NCBI RefSeq assembly: GCF_003555505.1
Contig: NZ_CP032152.1
Coordinates: 310,001-374,000 of the forward strand
From: Thermosynechococcus sichuanensis E542
GTDB lineage: Bacteria > Cyanobacteriota > Cyanobacteriia > Thermosynechococcales > Thermosynechococcaceae
Reading direction: 5' to 3'
DNA length: 64,000 nt
The notes beneath the pieces were generated by a model. That model was given only the letters and a program-made list of their open reading frames with translations. It was not told the DNA's origin and ran no database searches. The position numbers were made by a program, and so were the translations under genes. Numbering within the stretch: the stretch's first letter is position 1; every line of letters starts with the position of its first letter. Below, in pieces: positions 54,208-62,663 of the stretch.

Positions 54208-55053
54208 CTAGGTGGAGCGCTCCAGCCATGAAACCACTTCTCCTAAGTCAGTGAAGTCTAGGAGAGCTTCTGCAAGGGCTTCAATTCGTTCAGGCAAGAG
54301 TTGACGAATACGCTCTTCAAGCTCATTGGGAACATTCCCAAACCGCCGCCTCAACTGCCGGAGGACAACGGCTACCTCTCCTTGTTGCAATCCCTCCTGT
54401 CGTCCCTCTGCATAAACCTCCTGATAAAACCGTGTCCGCTTCAATTCCTCCGTCGTCAGACCCAGCATGTGCAGCACCTCCTCCCGTTTTAGCCCGGTAA
54501 ATCGATACAGCATTATCCGCGTGATTAACTCTATTATCACCTCCCCTTTCTCCACCGCTTGGTTTTGGGTACTCTGCACTAGAAATCTCGCTGCTGGTGG
54601 CATCTTTGCTCTGGAGAGGGTCATCAGCTTCATCAGTGCTAGACTCAAGGGCAGCGCCTCTGGCGAGGGGAGCTCATTCAGATACACCCGCCGCAGGCGA
54701 TCGCTCTTCACAAGGGGAGTGTAGGGCGTGATGTCTGTCTGCTCCGTCTGGCGGTCAGGGTAAATCACCACCGCCTGCCAGTCAGAAAACGTATCGCGCT
54801 TTAGGCGCAAATACAGAAAAATTTCCGCAAAGAAGCGCTCGTAGAAGGTGTTGTCCCGCTGAAACTGCACTTCGCAGAAATAAACGATTCCTGAGGGGGC
54901 AGGGGGCACAAAGACGCCATCAATGCGAAAGGTGGTTTCTTTGAGTTCAATGGCGTCAAAGCGGTAGCCTTCAGCACTGTCAATACCCAAGAGGTCAAAG
55001 AAGGTGTGGGGCAGTTGGGCAAAGAGTTGATAAAAGAGGGAATCACGACGCAT
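54208..55053 (-). CDS. Rpn/DUF2887-family nuclease-like protein, copy 3 (281 aa)
   Basis: A 281-residue near-copy, first in transcription order. The repeat tract is reduced to EGLQQG (220-225), twelve residues less than copy 2. A few substitutions are seen (Ala133 for Glu, Lys150 for Glu, Gly187 for Glu, Gln for Leu near LRQLRRRFGN). The motifs RIDGVF and CEVQFQRD are intact. Upstream of its ATG (55053) is a relic of the gene's own 3' end (see the separate entry). Confidence 0.85.
   Translation of the reverse strand: MRRDSLFYQLFAQLPHTFFDLLGIDSAEGYRFDAIELKETTFRIDGVFVPPAPSGIVYFCEVQFQRDNTFYERFFAEIFLYLRLKRDTFSDWQAVVIYPDRQTEQTDITPYTPLVKSDRLRRVYLNELPSPEALPLSLALMKLMTLSRAKMPPAARFLVQSTQNQAVEKGEVIIELITRIMLYRFTGLKREEVLHMLGLTTEELKRTRFYQEVYAEGRQEGLQQGEVAVVLRQLRRRFGNVPNELEERIRQLLPERIEALAEALLDFTDLGEVVSWLERST
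54379..54396 (-). repeat. GLQQ-coding repeat tract, copy 3
   Basis: The shortest form of the 12-nt repeat tract, encoding only EGLQQG. Confidence 0.8.
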
Positions 55054-55076
55054 GGACTAGGTGGAGCGATCGCTCC
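55050..55076 (-). repeat. Relic of a further Rpn-like copy's 3' end
   Basis: The 19-bp boundary sequence GCATGGGCTAGGTGGAGCG occurs at 52407-52425, 53316-53334 and 54201-54219, and with one change (GCATGGACTAGGTGGAGCG) at 55050-55068. On the minus strand the last copy reads as the end of the gene (CTCCACCTAG, codons Ser-Thr-stop) before the copy 3 ATG. The palindrome is GGAGCGATCGCTCC here and GGAGCGCTCC at the others, i.e. a 4-nt ATCG insertion. Unit lengths between boundaries are 909, 885 and 849 bp. Confidence 0.8.
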
Positions 55077-55157
55077 GAAATCAACTTTTTGGCGAACGGT
55101 AGTAATCAATACAGTTTATCCCCCTGCCCCTATAAACGCACAGCAGGCAAAAATGTT

Positions 55158-56171
55158 TCAGGTTGCTGTCGTAACTGTCTGCCAATGCACCCCCGCCTTC
55201 ATTGCACTCAGCACGCCAATGGCTTCGGCATAGGACTGGCACGGAATCGTCTCTATCCCCAAATCGTCACCTGTGACATTGAGGGTTGTGGTATTATTAG
55301 CCACCGTTAGGATGGGGACACCCTGCTGAGCCAAGGCCAGAATTCCCCGTCCACCAAGGGCAGTGGCAGGCACAATCACGGCATCTACGTCCTGTCGCCA
55401 CAGAGCCTGCGGGGCAGTTGAGCTATAGCGGGGAGCACGACTCAACCCCACCAACACCGAGGGCAAAAAGGTGTAGCCAATTTCTTCAGCAAGGGCACGG
55501 GGATGTACAGTCTCCTCTAGGGGCAATGGTTGCAGGGCTGGGGCATGGGCTGCTGGAATCTGAAAGTGTTGGACAACTAAATGACTAATGACCGCTTCTG
55601 CCCCGGCGAGGGGATCCACACCTTGGCCACTGCGATAGTGGTGCAATGCGTCTGTGCCCGGATCATCGGGAAAGCGAGTAACGATCGCGATCGCCTCTGC
55701 CTGAGCCACTTGAATCAGTTTTTCTGCCGCCCGCAATAAACTGGCGGGATTCGCCACCGTACCCCATGTTGCGCCAGAGGCAGCAGTTTGCAACTGCACT
55801 CCCAAGGGTTCATCGGTAACAACAGGTTCAGTAATGGTTAAACCTAAGGTGGCAGAACAGGCCGCCGCTGCTTGACGATGGCGAAGTTGAAGATCCCCTT
55901 CAATCGCTGCATCTAATAATAGACCAATGCGATTTGGACGCGGTGGCAGCAATCCCCAACGGCCAAGGGCAAATTCATCAAGGGCATAGCCTTCCACATA
56001 CCAAACATTGGGCAGCGGCCAATAGAGCATTGCCCCATTGAGAACGTTGGGATGGGTAATCAGGCGATCGCACACCTGCGCCAAAGCACGAACGACCGGA
56101 ATCGCATCCCCTGCATAGCCGCCAATGGCAGCCCCAATGCCGGTGGGAATAATGAGAACTGCCGTCAGCAC
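55158..56171 (-). CDS. DUF3326 protein
   Basis: A 337-residue protein. It starts MLTAVLIIPTGIGAAIGGYAGDA, the DUF3326 N-terminus, and carries LITHPNVLNGAMLYWPLPN, AVIVTRF-like AIAIVTRFPDDPG, and the C-terminal VIVPATALGGRGILALAQQGVPILTVANN. The family is widespread in cyanobacteria and plants and lacks a known activity; the glycine-rich start may be a nucleotide or phosphate loop. It begins 1 bp after the HtrA gene ends and is surely co-transcribed with it. Confidence 0.87.
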   Translation of the reverse strand: MLTAVLIIPTGIGAAIGGYAGDAIPVVRALAQVCDRLITHPNVLNGAMLYWPLPNVWYVEGYALDEFALGRWGLLPPRPNRIGLLLDAAIEGDLQLRHRQAAAACSATLGLTITEPVVTDEPLGVQLQTAASGATWGTVANPASLLRAAEKLIQVAQAEAIAIVTRFPDDPGTDALHHYRSGQGVDPLAGAEAVISHLVVQHFQIPAAHAPALQPLPLEETVHPRALAEEIGYTFLPSVLVGLSRAPRYSSTAPQALWRQDVDAVIVPATALGGRGILALAQQGVPILTVANNTTTLNVTGDDLGIETIPCQSYAEAIGVLSAMKAGVHWQTVTTAT

Positions 56172-56172
56172 G

Positions 56173-57342
56173 TTAGCGACTAGCTTGGGCAGGGAGGGGA
56201 GCCGGCTGCACGGCCACAGTTAGCGTTTGGCCACTACGGCGCACTTCCAGTTCCATGGTGCGACCAATGCCTGTGCTTTCCACCATTTGCTGCACTTGAT
56301 CCGCCTTGGTGATACTTTGGCCATTGATGCGGCGGATGACATCTCCAGGGCGCAGACCGGCGCGGGCGGCTGGCGAATTGGGCAGGACTTGGAAGATCAG
56401 CACACCGGAACTTTCCTGCACCCGCACAGGACTATTGGGATTGGCATTGAGACGTTGCTGCACCTCAGGCGTGAGATTAGCCATGCGAATGCCGAGGAAG
56501 GGGTGATCCACGCGACCATTGGCAATCAGTTGGTTAGCAATCCGTTGAGCTGTGTTGATGGGAATCGCAAATCCCAAGCCTTGGGCACCCCCAATGATCG
56601 CGGTATTCATGCCAATCACTTCTCCCCGTTGATTCAACAGGGGGCCGCCCGAGTTACCCGGGTTAATCGCCGCATCGGTTTGAATGAAGCCCACTCGCTT
56701 ATCGGGTACGCCAATATCGCCGCTAGAACGTCCCGTCGCACTAATGATGCCCGCCGTTACCGTGTTATCGAGACCCAAGGGGTTACCGATGGCGATCGCC
56801 CATTCACCAGGGCGCAAATTATCGGAATTGCCAAGGCGCACCACCGGTAAATTGTTGGCATTCACCTTGACCACAGCCACATCAGTCAAACGATCTTGAC
56901 CCAGCACTTGCCCCTCAAACGTGCGGCCATCCTTCAGGGTCACCCGTACACGGTTCGCACCCTCCACCACATGGGCATTGGTGAGGATCAAGCCATCACT
57001 GCTAATAATGAACCCCGATCCCACCCCCCGTTCTTCGCGACTGCGGGGGGGCATCATTGGCCCAAAAAATTCCTGAAAGAAAGGGTCGTTAAAAATCGCA
57101 GGCACGCGGGTCTGCACTGTACGGGAGGCGTCAATTCTCACCACCGCAGGCCCTACCTGTTCAACAGCACGGGCAATAAAGTTAATGTCATTTCCCGTCG
57201 GCAGTGGTGCCGGTAACTGCGCCAAGCTAGGGGTCACTAAGGGCGTTGACGTGGGCATTAGGTGGGTAGCAAACATGGCAGCGGCCGCCCCCAATGCCAT
57301 TAACGACAGATAGGTGACCGATTTACCAAGACGCACTGTCAT
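56173..57342 (-). CDS. HtrA/Deg-family serine protease
   Basis: A 389-residue protein starting at ATG 57342 ([18 protein letters not shown]); upstream ATG 57390 would add 16 residues. A signal anchor ([15 protein letters not shown]) precedes the trypsin-like domain with the catalytic triad His in LTNAHVVEG, Asp in RLTDVAVV and Ser in NPGNSGGPL. One C-terminal PDZ domain follows ([24 protein letters not shown]). It degrades or refolds misfolded envelope proteins. Cyanobacteria have three paralogues (HtrA, HhoA, HhoB); which this is cannot be fixed by eye. DUF3326 lies 1 bp downstream. Confidence 0.93.
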   Translation of the reverse strand: MTVRLGKSVTYLSLMALGAAAAMFATHLMPTSTPLVTPSLAQLPAPLPTGNDINFIARAVEQVGPAVVRIDASRTVQTRVPAIFNDPFFQEFFGPMMPPRSREERGVGSGFIISSDGLILTNAHVVEGANRVRVTLKDGRTFEGQVLGQDRLTDVAVVKVNANNLPVVRLGNSDNLRPGEWAIAIGNPLGLDNTVTAGIISATGRSSGDIGVPDKRVGFIQTDAAINPGNSGGPLLNQRGEVIGMNTAIIGGAQGLGFAIPINTAQRIANQLIANGRVDHPFLGIRMANLTPEVQQRLNANPNSPVRVQESSGVLIFQVLPNSPAARAGLRPGDVIRRINGQSITKADQVQQMVESTGIGRTMELEVRRSGQTLTVAVQPAPLPAQASR

Positions 57343-57418
57343 AGGTGATTGCCCCTTTGCTGACACTGGTTCTGGAAAAATAGACGGCAATTGCAGGAGG
57401 CAAGTTCCAGTTTTTAGC

Positions 57419-57724
57419 CTACCACTTCAGAAGATTGAATTTCTCCATGTCAACAGTGTCGCGGTTGCGATAGATGGCCAAAATAATGGCTAAGCCTACG
57501 GCTGCTTCTGCCGCCGCCACAGTAATCACAAACACGGCAAAGACTTGCCCCTTAATTTGCTGGCCATCCAGATAGTTGGCAAAACCAATCAGGTTGAGGT
57601 TGACAGCATTCAGGAGCAGTTCAATGGACATGAGCACCCGCACGGCATTGCGACTGGTAACAAGACCATAGATGCCAATACAAAACAGCAGGGCTGCCAA
57701 GATCAAAACATAGGTTAGCTGCAT
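57419..57724 (-). CDS. ndhE: NDH-1 subunit NdhE (NuoK type)
   Basis: A 101-residue membrane subunit with three hydrophobic helices and the NuoK-like [19 protein letters not shown], including the conserved Glu for proton movement, plus [20 protein letters not shown]. Part of the photosynthetic NAD(P)H dehydrogenase-like complex in respiration and cyclic electron flow. It follows ndhG by 9 bp. Confidence 0.96.
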
Positions 57725-57733
57725 CGTCTTCCC

Positions 57734-58336
57734 CTACTTCTCGGACAAGGCTACAGGTTCACGGGGACGTTCCGGTAACTCCAAGGGGGGTACCACCTCT
57801 TCCCCTAGGATGGGTTCAGGTTCCAAGACCAGTTCGCGGCGGGCGAGAACCACTGCCCCAATCAAGGCCATCAGCAGCAAGATCGAGGCCAATTCAAAGG
57901 GCAAGAGGAAATCGCTAAAAAAGTGCTGCCCAATCGTTGTGATGCTGTCCGTTGTAGGCGGCAGAGAACTGAGTTGCCAAGGGGTTTGCAAAATCATTTT
58001 TGTCAACAGAGCAAAGACGCCAAGGGAGACCACCGCAGCCCCCCCCTGACGCAGCCAACGCCCCGGCACTGGCGTATAGGCCTCGCGCTTATTGACGAGC
58101 ATGATCGCAAAGAGGATGAGAACATTCACCGCGCCGACATAGATAAGAATTTGAGCCGCTGAAACAAAGTCAGCATTCATGAGGATATACAGCCCAGAGA
58201 TGCTGAGGAACACGCCCCCCAGCAAGAAGGCAGAATAGACAACATTGTTTAGGAGCACAACACCAAGGGCAGCAATAATCACGGCACCGCCAAGGGCAAA
58301 GAAGGTAATCGTTTGGGTCAGGGTGGCTAAATCCAC
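57734..58336 (-). CDS. ndhG: NDH-1 subunit NdhG (NuoJ type)
   Basis: A 200-residue membrane subunit with five helices (FFALGGAVIIAALGVVLLN; VYSAFLLGGVFLSISGLYILMNADFVSAAQILIYVGAVNVLILFAIMLVN), the NuoJ/NdhG hallmark. The C-terminal tail is acidic and proline-rich. It lies between ndhI (11 bp) and ndhE (9 bp) in the conserved ndhA-I-G-E order. Confidence 0.96.
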   Translation of the reverse strand: MDLATLTQTITFFALGGAVIIAALGVVLLNNVVYSAFLLGGVFLSISGLYILMNADFVSAAQILIYVGAVNVLILFAIMLVNKREAYTPVPGRWLRQGGAAVVSLGVFALLTKMILQTPWQLSSLPPTTDSITTIGQHFFSDFLLPFELASILLLMALIGAVVLARRELVLEPEPILGEEVVPPLELPERPREPVALSEK

Positions 58337-58347
58337 AGCAACAACTC

Positions 58348-58947
58348 CTAGTTCTCAGATGATTCAGATGATTCAGTGGTGTTGGCGATCGCCTCTGGAC
58401 GCTCTCCCGCCCGTTGGGCACCCGCCGGCAAATCATGGCCCGACATTACCCCCGCCGGCAGGTAGGCAAACTCGCGGATCGGGGTCACCATTGGGTCTTG
58501 GGTCACTTTGTAGGGAATGCGTCCCATCGCCACACTGTCGTAGTTCAGCTCATGGCGATCGTAGGTGGCTAGTTCGTATTCCTCTGTTACCGAAAGGCAA
58601 TTGGTGGGGCAGTATTCCACACAGTTGGCACAGAAGATGCACACGCCGAAATCAATGCTGTAGTGCTTCAGTTCTTTCTTCTTGATCTCTTTGTTGAAGA
58701 CCCAATCCACCACCGGCAGGTTAATGGGGCAGACGCGCACACACACTTCACAGGCAATGCACTTGTCAAACTCAAAGTGAATCCGTCCCCGAAACCGTTC
58801 CGAAGGAATAAGTTTCTCGTAGGGATACTGCACAGTGATGGGTCGCCGCCGCATGTGATCAAAGGTAACGGAGAGGCCTTGACCAATGTACTTAGCAGAT
58901 TGCAGTGCCTCTTTGGCATAGTTGGTAATCTGATTGAGGAATTTCAT
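58348..58947 (-). CDS. ndhI: NDH-1 subunit NdhI (NuoI type, 2[4Fe-4S])
   Basis: A 199-residue peripheral subunit with two 4Fe-4S motifs: [12 protein letters not shown] and [12 protein letters not shown]. The N-terminal hydrophobic helix region binds the membrane arm ([24 protein letters not shown]). It passes electrons from ferredoxin toward plastoquinone. A GAGGTG ribosome site precedes the ATG at 58947. The C-terminal 40 residues are less conserved. Confidence 0.97.
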   Translation of the reverse strand: MKFLNQITNYAKEALQSAKYIGQGLSVTFDHMRRRPITVQYPYEKLIPSERFRGRIHFEFDKCIACEVCVRVCPINLPVVDWVFNKEIKKKELKHYSIDFGVCIFCANCVEYCPTNCLSVTEEYELATYDRHELNYDSVAMGRIPYKVTQDPMVTPIREFAYLPAGVMSGHDLPAGAQRAGERPEAIANTTESSESSEN

Positions 58948-58976
58948 GGTGTCACCTCATGAAAATGGGGAGTTTC

Positions 58977-60095
58977 TTAACCGCCAAAGGCGACGGGAAA
59001 GGCGAGCTTCAAACCTGCTGTCAGCAGCAAGTTCACTAAACCCACTGGCAGGAGGAATTTCCAACCAAGGTCTAGAAGTTGGTCAATGCGCACACGGGGA
59101 ACCGTCCAGCGCAGCAGAATGGCCAAGAAGACAAAGAAGTAGGCCTTAAGCAGCGTCATCGTGATGCCCAGCACCGCAAAGGCAATCTGCAAAAAGGGAT
59201 TGGTCTCGGGAATGCCAAGGAGATTGGCAATGGTTTCTAAGGGAATGGGGAAGCTCCAACCACCAAAGTAGAGAACACTCACCAAGAGCGCCGAAAGCAC
59301 AAGGTTGACGTAGGCACCAAGGTAAAAGAGGGCAAACTTCATGCCCGCGTACTCCGTTTGGTAGCCCGCCACAAGTTCTTCCTCAGCTTCCGGCAAGTCA
59401 AAGGGAAGGCGCTCACACTCTGCTAAAGCCGCAATCCAAAAGATTAAAAAGCCAATGGGCTGCCGCCAGACATTCCAACTGAGGATGCCGTACTCCGACT
59501 GCTGCTCGACAATTTCCACTGTGCCTAAGCCATTGGACATCATGGCCACTGCCAACACTGCTAAGGCAAGGGGAATCTCATAGCTAATGGATTGTGCTGC
59601 TGCTCGCAGTCCCCCCAGCAGGGAGTATTTGTTGTTGGAGGCATAGCCCGACATCAGCAGGCCAATGGGCGCAATACTGGACAGAGCAATCCAGAGAAAG
59701 ACCCCCATCGCCAAGTTGGAGATCAGCAGGTTTTGGCCAAAGGGGACAATAATGTAGGACAAAAAGACGGGAATCACGACCACCGCTGGACCAAGGGTAA
59801 ACAGCCAGCGATCCGTATTCGCGGGCAGAACATCTTCCTTAAAAATTAGTTTTAGGCCGTCGGCCAAGGGGGCCAAAATTCCCAATGGGCCAATGTACTC
59901 AGGACCAATCCGCTGTTGCACAGCGGCAGAAATTTTTCGTTCCAGCCAAACGGCCACCAGTACGCCCACAGTAGCCACAATGAGCATCATTAACATGGGC
60001 AGGGGTAGCCATAGCAGCTTGGCCAAATCATGGGAGAGGCCAAGGGATTCCAATGCACGAATAAATTGCCCCTGTAAGTCAATACCAGATTCCAT
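58977..60095 (-). CDS. ndhA: NDH-1 subunit NdhA (NuoH type)
   Basis: A 372-residue membrane subunit with eight helices, starting at ATG 60095 ([19 protein letters not shown]); ATG 60116 would add seven residues. The quinone-chamber loops are seen: [21 protein letters not shown] and [35 protein letters not shown], plus [18 protein letters not shown]. It is the first gene of the ndhA-I-G-E operon; ndhI starts 29 bp downstream. Confidence 0.97.
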   Translation of the reverse strand: MESGIDLQGQFIRALESLGLSHDLAKLLWLPLPMLMMLIVATVGVLVAVWLERKISAAVQQRIGPEYIGPLGILAPLADGLKLIFKEDVLPANTDRWLFTLGPAVVVIPVFLSYIIVPFGQNLLISNLAMGVFLWIALSSIAPIGLLMSGYASNNKYSLLGGLRAAAQSISYEIPLALAVLAVAMMSNGLGTVEIVEQQSEYGILSWNVWRQPIGFLIFWIAALAECERLPFDLPEAEEELVAGYQTEYAGMKFALFYLGAYVNLVLSALLVSVLYFGGWSFPIPLETIANLLGIPETNPFLQIAFAVLGITMTLLKAYFFVFLAILLRWTVPRVRIDQLLDLGWKFLLPVGLVNLLLTAGLKLAFPVAFGG

Positions 60096-60285
60096 AGCGA
60101 TGCGATCGCGCCCCACCTACAGACACGCTCTACAGTATAAGGGTTTTATTTCCGTTGCGAAGATAGAGTTGGGGCAAATTTTTATCACCACAGGTATTAC
60201 AGATGTTTATAGTTTATACTTTGTGGCTTTGGGTCTCAGATGTCAGTAGGATCAAGGGAGAGAGCCAATTTTGAAGGAGAACAGG

Positions 60286-61599
60286 GTGGCGATCGCAATC
60301 CAAAATGCGGTGATTTGTACCCCAGAGGGAGAACTGCGTCAACAACAGGTGCGCCTAGAAGGCGATCGCATTGCAGAAGTGGCAGAGACCGTCACCACAA
60401 ACCCTGACGATACCATCATTGATGCCACGGGCTTAACCCTACTGCCGGGGGTGATTGACCCACAAGTGCATTTTCGCGAGCCGGGATTAGAGCACAAAGA
60501 GGATCTCTTTACCGCCAGTTGTGCCTGTGCTAAGGGGGGCGTCACCAGCTTTTTGGAAATGCCCAATACCCGTCCCCTGACGATTGATCAGGCTAGCCTC
60601 GATGATAAACTAGCCCGCGCTGCCGCCAAATGTGTGGTTAATTATGGCTTTTTCATTGGCGCCACTAAGGATAACCTTGCCCTCCTCAACACCGTTCATC
60701 CCGTCTGTGGCATCAAGATTTTCATGGGGTCAATGCACGGCCCCCTACTGGTGGATGAAGAACCCATTCTAGACCGCATCTTTAGGGAGGGGAAACGCCT
60801 CATTGCCGTCCATGCCGAAGATCAAGGGCGGATCCGCGCCCGTCGCGAGCAATTTGCTGGCATGACTGATGTCGCCGTGCACTCGCAAATTCAAGACGAG
60901 ATCGCTGCCCTCAATGCCACCCAGTTAGCAGTGAAGCTCTCCCGTCAATACGAACGCCGCCTGCACATTCTCCATCTTTCTACAGGCATTGAAGTGGACT
61001 TTCTGCGCGAGCACAAGCTCCCTTGGATAACGGTGGAAGTTACCCCCCAGCACCTATTGCTGACCACAGAGGCCTACGCCAAAATTGGCTCCCTTGCCCA
61101 AATGAACCCACCCCTACGCACCGCCGTGGACAATGAAAAACTTTGGCAAGGACTATTGGATGGGGTGATTGATTTTATTGCCACCGATCATGCCCCCCAC
61201 ACCTTAGAGGAAAAGGCGCAGCCCTATCCCCAAAGCCCCTCCGGCATGCCAGGGGTGGAAACCGCTTTGCCCCTGATGTTGACCCAAGCCATGGCGGGTC
61301 GCTGTACAGTGCCTCAAGTGGTGCGTTGGATGTCCACTGCCGTTGCTGCGGCCTACGAAATTCCCAATAAAGGCAAAATTGCCCCCGGTTACGATGCGGA
61401 TCTCGTGCTTGTGGATTTGCGAACCTATCGCCCCGTGCGGCGCGAGGAACTGCTTACCAAGTGCGGCTGGAGTCCCTTTGAGGGTTGGTCATTGACGGGG
61501 TGGCCGGTTTACACCTTTGTGAATGGGGAGATGGTTTTTAGCCAAGGGCAGGTGAATACCCATGTGCGCGGCCGTGCGCTTCAGTTTGGCTTGGGCTAG
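60286..61599 (+). CDS. pyrC: Dihydroorotase
   Basis: A 437-residue amidohydrolase starting at GTG 60286 (MAIAIQNAVICTPEGE); AAGGAG lies at 60274-60279, six bases before, whereas a TTG at 60271 lies upstream of this site. The metal site begins DPQVHFREPG and continues with the Lys-bearing CGIKIFMGSMHG (carbamylated-lysine position is non-canonical in some classes), HAEDQ, LHILHLST and ATDHAPHTLEEK. It closes carbamoyl-aspartate to dihydroorotate in pyrimidine synthesis. Divergent from the ndh operon. Confidence 0.94.
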   Translation: MAIAIQNAVICTPEGELRQQQVRLEGDRIAEVAETVTTNPDDTIIDATGLTLLPGVIDPQVHFREPGLEHKEDLFTASCACAKGGVTSFLEMPNTRPLTIDQASLDDKLARAAAKCVVNYGFFIGATKDNLALLNTVHPVCGIKIFMGSMHGPLLVDEEPILDRIFREGKRLIAVHAEDQGRIRARREQFAGMTDVAVHSQIQDEIAALNATQLAVKLSRQYERRLHILHLSTGIEVDFLREHKLPWITVEVTPQHLLLTTEAYAKIGSLAQMNPPLRTAVDNEKLWQGLLDGVIDFIATDHAPHTLEEKAQPYPQSPSGMPGVETALPLMLTQAMAGRCTVPQVVRWMSTAVAAAYEIPNKGKIAPGYDADLVLVDLRTYRPVRREELLTKCGWSPFEGWSLTGWPVYTFVNGEMVFSQGQVNTHVRGRALQFGLG

Positions 61600-61692
61600 G
61601 CGATCGCGGGCAGCCATCAGGCTATTCTAGAATCCTATGAACTCATGCTAATCTGAGGCAAGGATAGAGACTAATTTTATTTAGACAAAACA

Positions 61693-62649
61693 ATGCGTAT
61701 TTTGGTGACTGGCGGCGCTGGGTTTATTGGTTCCCATCTTGTTGATCGGCTGATGGAAGCGGGTCATGAGGTCATTTGCCTAGACAACTACTTTACGGGC
61801 ACAAAGCGCAATGTTCTGCGCTGGATGGGTCACCCCAATTTTGAGCTGATCCGCCATGATGTCACCGATCCAATTCGCCTTGAGGTGGATCAAATCTATC
61901 ACTTGGCCTGCCCCGCCTCACCAGTTCACTACCAATACAACCCCGTCAAAACCATTAAAACCAATGTCATGGGCACTCTCCACATGCTGGGGTTGGCCAA
62001 ACGTGTGAAGGCACGGTTTCTCCTTGCTTCCACCTCGGAAGTTTATGGTGACCCGCTGGTGCATCCGCAATCGGAGTCCTACTGGGGGAATGTCAACCCC
62101 ATTGGTATCCGCTCCTGCTACGACGAAGGCAAGCGGGTGGCCGAAACCCTCACCTTTGACTACCACCGCCAAAATAATGTAGATGTGCGGGTAGCACGCA
62201 TCTTTAACACCTATGGGCCAAAAATGCAGGTCAATGATGGCCGCGTCGTCAGCAATTTTATTGTCCAAGCCTTGCAGGGCACTCCCCTTACGGTCTATGG
62301 CGACGGCTCCCAAACCCGCAGTTTTTGCTATGTCAGCGATTTAGTCGAAGGGTTGATTCGGCTGATGAATAGCGATTACATTGGTCCTGTAAACCTTGGC
62401 AATCCTGATGAATATACCGTCTTGGAACTCGCCCAAAAAATCCAAGCGCTGATCAATCCGCGGGTTGAAATTCAGTTTAAGCCCCTGCCCAGTGATGACC
62501 CCCAGCGCCGTCGTCCCGATATTACCCTTGCCCGCACGGTGTTGGGCTGGCAACCAACAGTACCACTGTTGGAGGGTCTTCAGCGCACCATTCCAGACTT
62601 TGCGGAGCGGTTAGGCGTGCCCTATACACCTATGATGGTGGAAGTTTAG
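61693..62649 (+). CDS. UDP-glucuronate decarboxylase (UDP-xylose synthase)
   Basis: A 318-residue extended short-chain dehydrogenase. The NAD motif is [10 protein letters not shown] (7-16). [14 protein letters not shown] and the catalytic YxxxK equivalent [11 protein letters not shown] are typical of the UXS group, as are [17 protein letters not shown] and [10 protein letters not shown]. It makes UDP-xylose from UDP-glucuronate, the product of the next gene. The pair, 14 bp apart, suggests glycan precursor supply. Confidence 0.92.
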   Translation: MRILVTGGAGFIGSHLVDRLMEAGHEVICLDNYFTGTKRNVLRWMGHPNFELIRHDVTDPIRLEVDQIYHLACPASPVHYQYNPVKTIKTNVMGTLHMLGLAKRVKARFLLASTSEVYGDPLVHPQSESYWGNVNPIGIRSCYDEGKRVAETLTFDYHRQNNVDVRVARIFNTYGPKMQVNDGRVVSNFIVQALQGTPLTVYGDGSQTRSFCYVSDLVEGLIRLMNSDYIGPVNLGNPDEYTVLELAQKIQALINPRVEIQFKPLPSDDPQRRRPDITLARTVLGWQPTVPLLEGLQRTIPDFAERLGVPYTPMMVEV

Positions 62650-62663
62650 GGAGATCATTGGCA

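Noticed and set aside
52414-55053. Insertion sequence or transposon carrying Rpn-like genes
   Set aside because: No terminal inverted repeats or target-site pattern; the 19-bp direct repeats are explained by tandem duplication of one unit.
56227-56850. 207-codon plus-strand open frame inside HtrA
   Set aside because: Antisense to the HtrA catalytic and PDZ coding region; no independent support.
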